Shown piece after piece: positions 34,907 to 45,845 of a DNA stretch of 64,000 nucleotides. Made by a program: the position numbers and the translations under genes. The notes below the pieces were generated by a model. That model worked only from the letters and a program-made list of their open reading frames with translations, was not told the DNA's origin and searched no databases. Every line of letters begins with the position of its first letter. The first letter of the stretch is position 1. The DNA comes from Methylobacterium sp. W2 (lineage in GTDB: Bacteria; Pseudomonadota; Alphaproteobacteria; Rhizobiales; Beijerinckiaceae): contig NZ_VMOA01000015.1 of NCBI RefSeq assembly GCF_020662345.1, positions 54,423-118,422 of the forward strand, in the 5' to 3' direction.

Positions 34907-36202
34907 TCACTTTGCCTGGAGCACGCCCTTCATCTTCTCAAGGGAGGGCAGCTTCTTGATCGGGCCGATCGCGGCGAGCGTCGGGGCGCCCGAGAGCAGG
35001 CGCAATCCCGCCGCCCTGACGTCGTCCACGGTGACGGCATCGATCTTGGCGATGACCTCTTGTGGCGGGATCACCCGGCCCCAGGCGAGCATCTGCCGGG
35101 CATTGCGCTCGATCCGGCCGCCGGGGGTCTCCAGGGCGGACAGCAGCGCCACCTTCACCTGCGCCTTGGCGCGGGCGACCTCAATGGAATCGGCATCGCG
35201 CGCCGCCGTGGCCGTGGCGGCCAGTGTCACGTCGACGAGTTCGGCGAGATCCGAGCCGGACGTGCCGGCGCCGATGCCGAACAGGCCGCAATCGACGAAG
35301 GACCAGTGGAACGCCTGGATCTCGTAGGCGAGGCCACGGGTCTCGCGCACCTCGTGCCAGAGCCGCGAGGTGAGACCGCCACCGAGCACCTGCGCGAACA
35401 TGTGCAGGGCGTAGTAGCCTTCGTCGCGGAAGGAGAGGCCGGGCAGGCCGAGAACGAGATTGGCCTGTTCGAGCTTCTTCTGAATCCGTTTCTCGCCGCC
35501 GACATAAGTGCCGGGGACCATCTCGGGAGCGACCGTCGCCGGCATGCCGCCGAAATGATGCTCGGCCGCCTCCACGATGGCCTCATGGGAGATGGCGCCC
35601 GCTGCGGCGACGACGATGCGGTCCGGGGTGTATTCGCGGGCGAGATAGGCCTCGATCGCGTTGCGGTCGAAGCTGGCGATGGTCTGCGGCGTGCCGATGA
35701 TCGGACGGCCGATCGGCTGGTCCGGAAAGGCCGCCGCGGTGAAGGCCTCGTAGACCACGTCGTCGGGCGTATCCTCGATGGCGGCGTATTCCTGCAGGAT
35801 CACGCCCTTCTCGCGGGCGAGTTCGCCCGCGTCGAAGACCGAGCGGGTGAGGATGTCGCCGATGACGTCGAAGGCGACGCCGGCATCCTCGCCGAGGACG
35901 CGGGCGGTGTAGCTGGTGCCTTCCGCGCTGGTGGCGGCGTTGATGTCGCCGCCGACATTCTCGATGTCCTCGGCGATCCGGCGGGCCGAGCGGGTCTCGG
36001 TCCCCTTGAACGCCATGTGCTCGATGAGGTGGCTGAGGCCGCCCTCGTCAGGCCGCTCGTGGCGCGATCCGGCGCCGACCCAGACGCCGAGGGTCGCGGT
36101 GGCGACCCCGGGCATCGTCTCCGTGGTGACGGTGATGCCGTTGGAGAGGCGGGACACCTTCAGGCCGGGAGACGCGCCATGGGTCGCGAAATGCTGGTTC
36201 AT
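34907..36202 (-). CDS. M16 family zinc peptidase (processing-peptidase type)
   Basis: 431 aa, the size of mitochondrial processing peptidase beta and bacterial single-module M16 peptidases. The inverted zinc motif HLIEH (in GGLSHLIEHMAFKGT, about residue 58) and the distal Glu in REKGVILQEYAAIEDTPDD are both present, so it should be catalytically competent. The second half is the inactive homologous domain (GLPGLSFRDEGYYALHMF, then RLWHEVRETRGLAYEI). It starts 6 bases after the thrC stop, the usual thrC-M16 arrangement in Hyphomicrobiales. The physiological substrate is unknown. Confidence 0.9.
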   Translation of the reverse strand: MNQHFATHGASPGLKVSRLSNGITVTTETMPGVATATLGVWVGAGSRHERPDEGGLSHLIEHMAFKGTETRSARRIAEDIENVGGDINAATSAEGTSYTARVLGEDAGVAFDVIGDILTRSVFDAGELAREKGVILQEYAAIEDTPDDVVYEAFTAAAFPDQPIGRPIIGTPQTIASFDRNAIEAYLAREYTPDRIVVAAAGAISHEAIVEAAEHHFGGMPATVAPEMVPGTYVGGEKRIQKKLEQANLVLGLPGLSFRDEGYYALHMFAQVLGGGLTSRLWHEVRETRGLAYEIQAFHWSFVDCGLFGIGAGTSGSDLAELVDVTLAATATAARDADSIEVARAKAQVKVALLSALETPGGRIERNARQMLAWGRVIPPQEVIAKIDAVTVDDVRAAGLRLLSGAPTLAAIGPIKKLPSLEKMKGVLQAK

Positions 36203-36208
36203 GGGTTC

Positions 36209-37621
36209 TCAGTTCCCCGCCGTGATGCGCGAATGGCTGCGGATGAAAGCTTCCACCGCCGCCTGATCGTTGGCGACGCGGGTGAAACGCTCCTTCCGAT
36301 CCAGCAGATCGGCGAGGTGCGGCGGCAGGACGGGGCGAAGGCCGCCCGTCGCCTGCGCGACCGCGTCCGGAAACTTCGCCGGATGGGCGGTGGCGAGGGC
36401 GACGACGGGGGTCCTGGCGTCCTTCTCGAGAAGGCGCCGGCCGGCATGAACGCCGATGGCGGTATGCGGATCGATGACCATGCCGATCTCCCGGTGCACC
36501 CGTGCGATCTCGGCGATGACGGCCTCTTCCGGAACGGACGCGGCGTCGAACTCGTCGCGGACGGTCTTGAGCAACGCCTCGTCGAGATGGAATCCACCCG
36601 ATTGCTTCAATCCGGCCATCAGCCGCGAGAGGCTCGACGCGTCGCGGCCCAGGGCCTCGAACAGCAGGCGCTCGAAATTCGAGGAGATCTGGATATCCAT
36701 GGACGGCGAAGTGGTCGGCTGGACGCCACGAACCTCGTAGGCACCGTGCTCGAGAGTGCGGGCCAGGATGTCGTTGGCATTAGTGCCGATCATCAGGCGC
36801 TCGATGGGCAGGCCCATGCGCTTGGCGACCCACCCGGCGAGGATGTCGCCGAAATTGCCCGTCGGCACCGCGAAGGAGACCGGGCGATGCGGCGCGCCCA
36901 GGGCCACGGCGCTGGTGAAGTAATAGACCGCCTGCGCGGCGACCCGCGCCCAGTTGATCGAGTTGACGCCGGAAAGCCGCAGCTCATCGGCAAAATCCGC
37001 GTGCTGGAACAACGCTTTTACGATGTTCTGGCAATCGTCGAAATTGCCGTCGATGGCGATGGCGTGGACGTTGTCCGCGCCCACCGAGGTCATCTGGCGA
37101 CGCTGCACCTCGGAGACGCGGCCATGCGGGAATAGGATGAAGATGTCGACCTGATCGAGGCCGCGGAAGGCCTCGACGGCGGCGCTGCCGGTATCGCCGG
37201 AGGTGGCACCGACGATGGTGGCGCGCGAGCGGCGGGACCGCAGGACGTGGTCCATCAGCCGGCCGAGGAGCTGCATCGCCACGTCCTTGAACGCCAGCGT
37301 CGGACCGTGGAAGAGCTCCAGCAGGAACAGGTTGTCGTCGAGCTGCACCAGCGGGCACACCGCCGGGTGGCGGAACGTGGCGTAGGAATCCTCGATCATC
37401 CGGTCGAGATCGGCATCCGCGATCTCGCCGTCGATCAGCGGCCGCAGGACGAGCTTGGCCGCGTCGGCGTAGCGTTGTCCGGCGAGCCCGGCGATCTCGT
37501 CGCGGGAAATCTGCGGCCAGCTCTCGGGCAGATACAGACCGCCGTCGCGGGCGAGGCCGGCGAGGAGAGCATCAGAAAAGCTGAGGGGCGCCGCGGCGCC
37601 GCGGGTCGAAACGTGTAGCAA
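36209..37621 (-). CDS. thrC: Threonine synthase
   Basis: PLP enzyme converting O-phosphohomoserine to threonine, 470 aa, class II (bacterial/fungal) type with an N-terminal lid. The family start LHVSTRGAAAPLSFSDALLA directly follows the TTG at 37621, which has GGAGG five bases upstream; earlier in-frame codons show no similarity. The PLP lysine is in LAFKDVAMQLLGRLMDH, and the phosphate-binding stretch is GATSGDTGSAAVEAFRG. Transcribed with the M16 peptidase gene. Confidence 0.95.
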   Translation of the reverse strand: MLHVSTRGAAAPLSFSDALLAGLARDGGLYLPESWPQISRDEIAGLAGQRYADAAKLVLRPLIDGEIADADLDRMIEDSYATFRHPAVCPLVQLDDNLFLLELFHGPTLAFKDVAMQLLGRLMDHVLRSRRSRATIVGATSGDTGSAAVEAFRGLDQVDIFILFPHGRVSEVQRRQMTSVGADNVHAIAIDGNFDDCQNIVKALFQHADFADELRLSGVNSINWARVAAQAVYYFTSAVALGAPHRPVSFAVPTGNFGDILAGWVAKRMGLPIERLMIGTNANDILARTLEHGAYEVRGVQPTTSPSMDIQISSNFERLLFEALGRDASSLSRLMAGLKQSGGFHLDEALLKTVRDEFDAASVPEEAVIAEIARVHREIGMVIDPHTAIGVHAGRRLLEKDARTPVVALATAHPAKFPDAVAQATGGLRPVLPPHLADLLDRKERFTRVANDQAAVEAFIRSHSRITAGN

Positions 37622-37754
37622 AGGGGCCTCCGGGAAGGGGGTCGGTCTACACGAAGTGGATGGCGCTGTCGAAAGCCGGAAATTCCCGACATCCGGGATC
37701 ACGCTTCGCCGATAGGCGAAGGAAGCGGCGCCGCTTTGGCGAAGCCCTAATCGA

Positions 37755-39089
37755 TCAAGCTCCGCCGACCTCGTCGAGGAACCGTTCGATCGCGCGCTCC
37801 GTCCGAGCCTTCGTCCGCGCCTCCGCGATGTAATTTAACCCCGCTTCCGACACCGCCTCGGCATAGGCTTCCTCGGTGCAGAGGCGTCGGATGGTCTCGG
37901 CCAGATCGTCCAACGTCTCGGTGAGAGCCGGATACGGGGCCGGAAGGTCCTCTTCCAGGTCGCCCCAGAGCAGGCCCGCCAGCGGAACGCCGGCCGACAG
38001 GCACTCGTGCTGCGCCAGGCCGAACCCGGCCCAGGGCGGGAGGGGACTGACGTAGCAGGAACACGAGCTCTGCAACTCGTCCTTTGCACGCCGGTCGAGA
38101 AAGCCCCCAACCGTATCTTGCCCGTACATGACGATGTCGACGGATCGCTGCTTGGCCAATTCGATGACCTGATGGGTCAAAGCCAGATCGTAGCGATCGC
38201 GCGTGTTCGGCCGGGACTTCATCGTCCAGGCACGATCCGCGCTCCATCGGTAGCGCCGCTCGGCCTCGTACCAGGGGGCGATTACCCAGGACGGTTTGTG
38301 CAGCAGCGCCGGATGATGGGTTCGCTGAAGGGCCAGGACCTTACGGGACAAGGTGATGACGCCGTCCACCTCGTCGATGAGCTTCGGCGGAAGAAGCCCC
38401 GCACGCCCATTGTGGATGATCCAGATATGGGCGGCATCGGGTAGCCGCCTCCTGGCTTCCTCGAGCTGCAGTGGAGTGGTCACGAGGACGGCCGCGACGT
38501 TCTCGTCGCTTCCGTCCCAGGACGGAACCTGGAGCAGGGCCGATTCCGCCAAGCCGTCATGGTCGCCGAGCTTGGCCGCTTCCATTTGCCACCCGGCGGC
38601 GGATGCCCAGTTGTTGAGGAGCGTCGGCGATTGCAGCGCCGCGACGACGCGTGGCACGCCCGTGCGTCTCTCAGACGCGATGGGACGTCGGAGGAGCGGC
38701 CGGGTCACCTCCTTGCGCCGAGCGGCGGGCTGCCCGGCATCGAGATCCGAACTGGAGAGATGGTTGGCGAGATCGATCTCGAACGACCGAACGTGATCCG
38801 ACTCGCTGTGCCCGAGACGGAAGACGACGAATACCTCGTTCGAGAAGGCGAGCGTGGCCCTTCCAAAACTGGCGGCGAGCAGACGCACCGGAATCTGCTC
38901 GATCAGGCCCTTGTGGCAAACCACCTGCTGGACAGAGGGGATGTCGTCGAGGTCCGAGAAGGCGATCAGGTCCGGGCGATATTCCTTGAGCCCGTCCGGT
39001 GCCGCCGTTGCGGCAAGCAGCGCTTCGTCTTCGTCCAGGAATGCGATGAGGGCCGCCCAATACGGATCCACCGGCTGTGCTCCGCTCAT
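37755..39089 (-). CDS. Glycosyltransferase-like protein of unknown specificity
   Basis: 444 aa. The C-terminal half resembles the nucleotide-sugar-binding domain of GT-B enzymes: SPLPPWAGFGLAQHECLSAG followed by VPLAG corresponds to the E-x7-E-type stretch of GT4 proteins, and WIIHNGRAGLLP, DGVITLSRKVLAL precede it. The first 160 residues (DLIAFSDLDDIPSVQQVVCH) match nothing I know. No signal peptide or membrane segments. The ATG at 39089 has GGGAGATGAGG upstream. The gene stands alone between thrC and a DUF4864 gene with no other polysaccharide genes nearby, so acquisition as a single gene is possible. Function is inferred only from fold-like motifs. Confidence 0.6.
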   Translation of the reverse strand: MSGAQPVDPYWAALIAFLDEDEALLAATAAPDGLKEYRPDLIAFSDLDDIPSVQQVVCHKGLIEQIPVRLLAASFGRATLAFSNEVFVVFRLGHSESDHVRSFEIDLANHLSSSDLDAGQPAARRKEVTRPLLRRPIASERRTGVPRVVAALQSPTLLNNWASAAGWQMEAAKLGDHDGLAESALLQVPSWDGSDENVAAVLVTTPLQLEEARRRLPDAAHIWIIHNGRAGLLPPKLIDEVDGVITLSRKVLALQRTHHPALLHKPSWVIAPWYEAERRYRWSADRAWTMKSRPNTRDRYDLALTHQVIELAKQRSVDIVMYGQDTVGGFLDRRAKDELQSSCSCYVSPLPPWAGFGLAQHECLSAGVPLAGLLWGDLEEDLPAPYPALTETLDDLAETIRRLCTEEAYAEAVSEAGLNYIAEARTKARTERAIERFLDEVGGA

Positions 39090-39287
39090 CTCGACCTCAT
39101 CTCCCTCGATCCGGCAAGAGCGCAACGTCTCCCACAGAATTCCTGCCGGGCCGTCGTGCCCGGAGCGAGGGCAGGTGGTCACGGTCAGTTTCGTGAGGCA
39201 CTCTTAGCCGCGAACGGGGCGCCCTGCATCCATGGGATGTCGTGTTTTCGGGAGGGAGGGGCCAAAGCCATCCGCGCCCGTCGTTGC

Positions 39288-39722
39288 CTAGGCGTTGTCG
39301 CCGGGTGCCTTGACGAGGCGGCAGCCATTGATCCGCCAGGCGCCGTCATTCTGCTTCTCGAGGCTGTAGAGCGCCATCCAGTCGACGCCGTTCTCGTCCT
39401 GCAGCTTCATCCCCAGGGTAAGCCCGTCCTCTCCGCTCTCCTCGACACGGTCGATGCTGAAGCTGCGGGCGCGGTAGACGGCGGCATATCCCTTCCGCAC
39501 CATCTCGATGAACGTCTCCGGTGAGGCGAACATCCCCTGGATCGAAGGGGCGGCCTGGGCATAGGCGGTGGCCGCGTCGTCCTTGCGGAACGCCTCGATC
39601 TGCCGCTCCACCGTCGCCCGCGCCTCCGACTTCGCCGCATCGTCGGCGGCTCGGGCCGGTGAGACCCACTCAAGCGAGAATAGGCAGAAACAGGCGATCA
39701 GGAGGGAGAGGACGGTGCGCAT
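39288..39722 (-). CDS. Exported DUF4864 protein
   Basis: 144 aa. A signal peptide (MRTVLSLLIACFCLFSL, cut after ARA at about residue 25) precedes a small NTF2-like alpha/beta domain: VERQIEAFRKDDAATAYAQA, SIQGMFASPETFIEMVRKGY, and a C-terminal strand WRINGCRLVKAPG. This matches DUF4864, periplasmic or secreted proteins of unknown role. GGAG lies 8-11 bases before the ATG at 39722. Confidence 0.8.
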   Translation of the reverse strand: MRTVLSLLIACFCLFSLEWVSPARAADDAAKSEARATVERQIEAFRKDDAATAYAQAAPSIQGMFASPETFIEMVRKGYAAVYRARSFSIDRVEESGEDGLTLGMKLQDENGVDWMALYSLEKQNDGAWRINGCRLVKAPGDNA

Positions 39723-39817
39723 GGACCACACTCCGCGAAGGGGGCGACCGGACGCAGGATAGCGCGGTGCTTCCGGCCGGCAAGAGCCGACCATCCTGCG
39801 CACTCTGTCGGCTTCCG

Positions 39818-40594
39818 CTACGCACCCGCGTTCCTCGCGGTGCCGTCACGCTCTTCCGACAGACGTTTCCACGCGAAGACGCCGAAGACACCGAGGAGGC
39901 AGGCGGCGATGCCGAACCACGTGAAGGCATATTGCATGTGGTTGTTGGGAAGATCGACGCGAAGCTGTCCTCCCTTGGGCCAGCCGCCGGGATTCGGCGT
40001 GGCATCCGCCTCGATCAGATAGGGCATCACGGTGATGCCCCTGGCGGCGGCGATGCCGTTGACGTCGCGATGGAACCACTCGCCCTTGGCGGGCTCCGGC
40101 GGCGGCACGAATATGGTCCGTATCTCCGGACCGCGCAGCATCCCGGTGATCGTGACCGATCCCGCGACTTGTCCCGCCGCACGCCGCGCGGCGTCCTTCA
40201 GTTCGGTGGGCACGAAGCCCCGGTTGACGAGGACGAGGCTGCCGCCATCGTCCCGCTTCAGCGGGGTCAGAACGTAGAACCCCTGGAGCGCCTTGCCCGG
40301 TACGGCACCCGCCGCGAGACCATGGACCAACGTCTCTTGGTCGTTCAACAGCATCCCCGTCACCCGCACGCGCTCGAACTCGTCCCGCGCGGGATTCCAA
40401 TCGTCCCGAGTCGGGAGAGGGGCAGGGGGCTCGGAGCGCGAGCGGGCGACAATGCGGCCGATCAGGGCCTCCTTCTCGCCCTTGCGCTGCAACTGCCACA
40501 CGCCGAGGCTCAGCAGGATGGCGAGGCAGATCAGCGAGGCGATGGCGGGCGCGGCCAGCGCCCGCACGGCGCCCGGACGAACAGGCTTCGGCAT
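39818..40594 (-). CDS. surf1: SURF1 family cytochrome c oxidase assembly protein
   Basis: 258 aa with the SURF1 layout: one helix near each end (about 20-40 and 225-245) and a periplasmic domain between. Motifs: LGVWQLQRKGEKEALI after helix 1, RPVTVTG-equivalent RVRVTGMLL, VLVNRGFVP, and the C-terminal NNHMQYAFTWFGIA. It helps deliver heme a to subunit I. The ATG at 40594 shares a base with the DUF983 stop (TGATG), so translation is coupled. It lies downstream of the terminator that ends the cox cluster, hence has a separate promoter with DUF983. Confidence 0.92.
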   Translation of the reverse strand: MPKPVRPGAVRALAAPAIASLICLAILLSLGVWQLQRKGEKEALIGRIVARSRSEPPAPLPTRDDWNPARDEFERVRVTGMLLNDQETLVHGLAAGAVPGKALQGFYVLTPLKRDDGGSLVLVNRGFVPTELKDAARRAAGQVAGSVTITGMLRGPEIRTIFVPPPEPAKGEWFHRDVNGIAAARGITVMPYLIEADATPNPGGWPKGGQLRVDLPNNHMQYAFTWFGIAACLLGVFGVFAWKRLSEERDGTARNAGA

Positions 40595-40962
40595 CAGCGA
40601 AAGCGCCCCTCCTCGGCTTTGTTGGCGAATTGAAGCGCCGCCAGCATGCCCTTGAGGGGGCGCACGAGAGCGAGGCTCAGGCCCACCGACAGGGTGATGG
40701 CCACAAGGGCGTGGACCCAGATCGGCGGTTCGAAGGTGATCTCCATCCACAGGGCCAGTCCGACGACGACGATGCCGACGATGGACATGACGAAGAAGGC
40801 GGGGCCATCGCCGGAATTGAAGTTGGAATAGTCGAGGCCGCAGACCTCGCAGGACGGCCGGAACGTCAGGAAGCCGTCGAACATCGCGCCCTTGCCGCAG
40901 CGGGGGCAGCGGCAGCGCAATCCGGTGGGAACTGGCGGCGGTAGCGGCCGAGGTGAGTTCAC
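40594..40962 (-). CDS. DUF983 membrane protein
   Basis: 122 aa. An N-terminal zinc-ribbon-like pair of CxxC motifs (CRCPRCGKG and CEVCGLDY) is followed by two membrane helices (about 57-75 and 82-103). DUF983 proteins are regularly encoded between ctaE and surf1 in alphaproteobacteria, which suggests a role in oxidase maturation; none is proven. The start is a GTG at 40962 with GAGGAG about 8 bases upstream. Confidence 0.85.
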   Translation of the reverse strand: MNSPRPLPPPVPTGLRCRCPRCGKGAMFDGFLTFRPSCEVCGLDYSNFNSGDGPAFFVMSIVGIVVVGLALWMEITFEPPIWVHALVAITLSVGLSLALVRPLKGMLAALQFANKAEEGRFR

Positions 40963-41032
40963 GATGCTTGCTCCTCGGCGACGGGTAAATCCGCCATCCG
41001 CCCCATATGGGATTCGCGGCGAGTCATGGCAC

Positions 41033-41057
41033 GAAAAAGGGCGGCTCGCGCCGCCCT
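41033..41057 (-). terminator. Rho-independent terminator of the cox cluster
   Basis: Reading on the minus strand: AGGGCGGC, tetraloop GCGA, GCCGCCCT, then a T-run (A-run at 41033-41038 on the plus strand). It lies 47 bases after the ctaE stop and ends the coxB-to-ctaE unit. Confidence 0.9.
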
Positions 41058-41103
41058 GATTCTCATACCTGTGTCGCTTCGCCCCAATGAGGCGTGATCA
41101 GCG

Positions 41104-41955
41104 TCAGTGAGCCGCCGTGCCGGCGCCCCAGACGTAGATCGAGGCGAACAGGAACAGCCAGACCACATCGACGAAATGCCAGTACCAGGCGGCGAACTCG
41201 AAACCGAGATGCTGCTGGACCGTGAACTGGCCGAGATAGACCCGGTAGAGGCAGATCGCGAGGAAGATCGTGCCGATGATGACGTGCGCGCCGTGGAAGC
41301 CCGTCGCCATGAAGAAGGTCGCCGAGTAGATGCTGCCCGAGAAGCCGAAATGCGCGTGGCTGTACTCGTAGGCCTGGCAGGCCGTGAACAGCACGCCGAG
41401 GATGATCGTCAGCCACAGGCCGTATTTCAGGCCCTTGCGGTCGTTGTGCAGCAGGGCGTGGTGAGCCCAGGTGATCGTCGTGCCGGAGGTCAGCAGGATC
41501 AGCGTGTTGAGGAGCGGCAGGTGCCAGGGATCGAACGCCTCGATGCCCTTCGGCGGCCAGGTGCCCCCGGTGAAATCCAGGCGCGTGGTCTGGATCGGGT
41601 CGGCGGTGTAGAGCGCCGCCTCGAAATAGGCCCAGAACCAGGCGGCGAAGAACATCACCTCGGAGGCGATGAACATGATCATGCCGTAGCGGTGGTGAAG
41701 CTGGACGACGCGGGTATGGTCGCCGGCATTGGCCTCGTGAACGACGTCGCGCCACCAGGAGAACATCACGTAGAGCACGCCGATCGTGCCGGCGCCGAAG
41801 ATGTAGGGACCGGGGCTGAGCGTGCCGATCTGCAGGCTCTTCATCCAGAACACGGCGCCGAACGCCATGAGGAAGCCGGAAAAGGCACCCAAGAGCGGCC
41901 AAGGGCTCGGGCTCAAGATATGGAAGTCGTGATTCTTGGCGTGCGCCTCGGCCAT
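41104..41955 (-). CDS. ctaE: Cytochrome c oxidase subunit III
   Basis: 283 aa with seven membrane helices. Starts [20 protein letters not shown], the standard alphaproteobacterial aa3 subunit III N-terminus. The conserved Glu region [14 protein letters not shown] and [20 protein letters not shown] followed by FHGAHVIIG near the C-terminus are diagnostic. Subunit III has no redox centre but stabilises the proton-uptake side of subunit I. GAGGAGAAGAG precedes the ATG at 41955. Last gene before the terminator. Confidence 0.96.
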   Translation of the reverse strand: MAEAHAKNHDFHILSPSPWPLLGAFSGFLMAFGAVFWMKSLQIGTLSPGPYIFGAGTIGVLYVMFSWWRDVVHEANAGDHTRVVQLHHRYGMIMFIASEVMFFAAWFWAYFEAALYTADPIQTTRLDFTGGTWPPKGIEAFDPWHLPLLNTLILLTSGTTITWAHHALLHNDRKGLKYGLWLTIILGVLFTACQAYEYSHAHFGFSGSIYSATFFMATGFHGAHVIIGTIFLAICLYRVYLGQFTVQQHLGFEFAAWYWHFVDVVWLFLFASIYVWGAGTAAH

Positions 41956-42120
41956 CTGAACTCTTCTCCTCACCCCGGGCCCAATGCCGCGAGCGGCTTT
42001 GACCTTCTGAACGTTCGGCTACACCGGAACCCTTAATCGGGACGGCGCAGTGTTGTCACGCTTGAGACCGCAAAAAATCCGGCGCGTCGAAAACGCGTCC
42101 CGCCAAATTATGCGACGGCC

Positions 42121-42735
42121 TCAAAAATTGGTTTTCGCACCCTTGCCGTCCGTCGTCGCGAGGGCGGCCGAGGGCTGGCCGTTCTTCGACGCGAAGTAGG
42201 TGTAGGAGAGGGTGAGTTCCTGGAGGTGCGCCGTGTTCGAATCGGCGCGCACGGTCGGATCGATGTAGAACACCACCGGGAAGTCCATCGTCTCGCCGGG
42301 CTGCAGCGTCTGCTCATTGAAGCAGAAGCACTGGATCTTCACGAAGAAGCTGCCCATCAGCCCCGGCTGGACATTGTAGGTCGCGATCCCCGTCGAGGGG
42401 GTCGTGCCCGTATTCTTGACACGGAAGAATACGGTCTTCGTCTCGCCCAGACGCGCCTCGATCTTCGGCGTTTCGGCGACGAAGCGCCAGGGCAGGGTCG
42501 AAGCGACGTTGGTGTCGAAATGGACCACCATGCTGTCGTCCACGGCGACCTGTGTCGGAGCGAGCCCGACCCGAGGCGTGCCGTCATAGCCGGTGGCCTT
42601 GCAGAACATGTCGTAGAGCGGCGCCGACGCGAAGGCGAGGCCGACCATCCCCACTGCCAGACCCGCACAGGCGAGGGCGGTGACCGAAGCCTTGCGGTTC
42701 GGCGTGCTGCTTCGCTTGGTTGGCATGTCGGTCAT
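42121..42735 (-). CDS. ctaG: Cytochrome c oxidase assembly protein CtaG (Cox11)
   Basis: 204 aa copper chaperone that inserts CuB into subunit I. One N-terminal membrane helix (about residues 18-38) ends at APLYDMFCKATGYDGT; the periplasmic beta-sandwich carries the copper-binding CFCF motif (KIQCFCFNEQTL) and PVVFYIDP. An in-frame ATG at 42726 is an alternative start. It sits between ctaB/CoxF and ctaE. Confidence 0.95.
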   Translation of the reverse strand: MTDMPTKRSSTPNRKASVTALACAGLAVGMVGLAFASAPLYDMFCKATGYDGTPRVGLAPTQVAVDDSMVVHFDTNVASTLPWRFVAETPKIEARLGETKTVFFRVKNTGTTPSTGIATYNVQPGLMGSFFVKIQCFCFNEQTLQPGETMDFPVVFYIDPTVRADSNTAHLQELTLSYTYFASKNGQPSAALATTDGKGAKTNF

Positions 42736-42778
42736 GATGACGTCCGACTCTCTTCGCTGAACCGTTCGGTCGATCGGG

Positions 42779-42943
42779 TCACAGCGGGCGATTGAGGATC
42801 TGCGGTCCGAGCTTGGCGATGGTCAGGGCATAGAAGATTGCCACGAGCACGAACAGAACCGTGGCGATGGCGATGGAACGCCTGCGCTGGCGCTGCTGCT
42901 CCTCGGGCGTCAGACGCCGCGGCGGCGTGGATTTCTCCGGCAT
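42779..42943 (-). CDS. CoxF-like small membrane protein
   Basis: 54 aa: a basic cytoplasmic N-terminus (RRLTPEEQQRQRRRSIAIAT) and one membrane helix (about 26-46), then KLGPQILNRPL. Tiny single-helix proteins of this form are encoded between ctaB and ctaG in many alphaproteobacteria (CoxF-type) and are presumed oxidase-associated. The ATG at 42943 is 6 bases past the ctaB stop; a GTG at 42952 would overlap it. Short, but position and hydrophobic pattern support it as real. Confidence 0.7.
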   Translation of the reverse strand: MPEKSTPPRRLTPEEQQRQRRRSIAIATVLFVLVAIFYALTIAKLGPQILNRPL

Positions 42944-42948
42944 CGCGG

Positions 42949-43911
42949 TCACGCGAGCACCGCGCGGTAGAGCCCGAGGCCCTGCTCGGCCAGGACCGCT
43001 GAGAACAGCAGGAACAGGTAGAGGATCGAGAAGCCGAACATGCCGAGCGCGGCCTTGCGCTCCGCCTCGCCCTCGCGGTTGCGGTAGACATGGACGCTGA
43101 AGGCCAGCATTCCGAGGCCGCCGATGAAGGCGGTGACGCCGTAGAGCCATCCGCCGAAACCGAGGAACACCGGGGCGAGGCCCACCGGGAACAGCACGAT
43201 CGAGTAGTAGATGATCTGGCGGCGTGTGGATTGCGGCCCGGCGACGTTGGGCATCATCGGGATGCCCGCCTTGGCGTATTCGCCGGCCTTGATCAGGGCC
43301 AGCGCCCAGAAATGCGGCGGCGTCCAGATGAAGATGATGAGGAACAGGATCGTCGATTCGATGCCCACCGAACCCGACACGGCGGCTTGACCGATCATCG
43401 GGGGCAGGGCGCCGGCGGCGCCGCCGATGACGATGTTCTGCGGCGTCGCCCGCTTCAGCCACATGGAATAGACGACGGCATAGAAGACGATCGTGAAGGC
43501 CAGGAGCGAGGCGGCGAGCCAGTTCGAGGCGAGGCCGAGCACCAGCACCGAGCCCACGGACAGGACGATGCCGAAAGCGAGAGCCTCGCCGGGCTGGATG
43601 CGGCCGCCGGGAATCGGGCGGGTCGCCGTGCGGGTCATGACCGCGTCGATATCGGCGTCCCACCACATGTTGAGGCAGCCGGAGGCGCCGGCACCCACCG
43701 CGATCATCAGGAGCGAGATCACGCCGACGACGGGCTGGATGTGAACGTGCGAGACCACCATGCCGACGAGGGCGGTGAAGATCACCAGTACCATCACGCG
43801 CGGCTTCAGGAGTGCGAAGAAATCCGCGACCTCACCACCGACCATCATCGGGGTCGGCGCGAAATCGTGCGGCTCGGCGGCAGCGGAGACGCTGTTCGAC
43901 AGGCTCGTCAT
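42949..43911 (-). CDS. ctaB: Protoheme IX farnesyltransferase
   Basis: 320 aa UbiA-family prenyltransferase making heme O from heme B, the precursor of heme A for this oxidase. About nine hydrophobic segments. The prenyl-diphosphate site [19 protein letters not shown] (NxxxDxxxD) lies near residue 82, and the second Asp-rich region with [20 protein letters not shown] (a heme O synthase signature) near residue 180. GGGACC lies close upstream of the ATG. A 198-base gap separates it from coxA. Confidence 0.96.
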   Translation of the reverse strand: MTSLSNSVSAAAEPHDFAPTPMMVGGEVADFFALLKPRVMVLVIFTALVGMVVSHVHIQPVVGVISLLMIAVGAGASGCLNMWWDADIDAVMTRTATRPIPGGRIQPGEALAFGIVLSVGSVLVLGLASNWLAASLLAFTIVFYAVVYSMWLKRATPQNIVIGGAAGALPPMIGQAAVSGSVGIESTILFLIIFIWTPPHFWALALIKAGEYAKAGIPMMPNVAGPQSTRRQIIYYSIVLFPVGLAPVFLGFGGWLYGVTAFIGGLGMLAFSVHVYRNREGEAERKAALGMFGFSILYLFLLFSAVLAEQGLGLYRAVLA

Positions 43912-44109
43912 GGGGTCCCGATACTGTTGTCGGTATGGCCGGAATTCGGATCACGCCGTCTCTGGCGCCGCCCTTTGCGGGATGTCGCTCGGTGAAGAGG
44001 GGCATCCGGTAAAGAGCGAGGACCGCTCGCGCGATCCTCGCAATCCCTAGTGTCATTTTAGAACAATCGCAATTTCGAAGGCGATCGCGATCGTGGAGAC
44101 GGCAGCGTC

Positions 44110-45753
<1,644 letters not shown>

Positions 45754-45787
45754 TCAGGTTTCTCTAAATCTCTCGATTTGCGAATGA

Positions 45788-45809
45788 ACCGGCCCGATCA
45801 GGGGCCGGT
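45788..45809 (-). other. Hairpin between coxB and coxA
   Basis: Perfect 8-base stem ACCGGCCC / GGGCCGGT with a 6-base loop, in the 107-base gap. No T-run on the minus strand; a likely processing or stability element that could set different levels for coxB and coxA. Confidence 0.45.
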
Positions 45810-45845
45810 CCAGCCGGTGCCGTCGGGCGGCGCCGGAAAGAGCCG

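Noticed and set aside
37755..39089. Phage or insertion-sequence origin for the isolated glycosyltransferase-like gene
   Set aside because: No transposase, inverted repeats, target duplication or integrase nearby.
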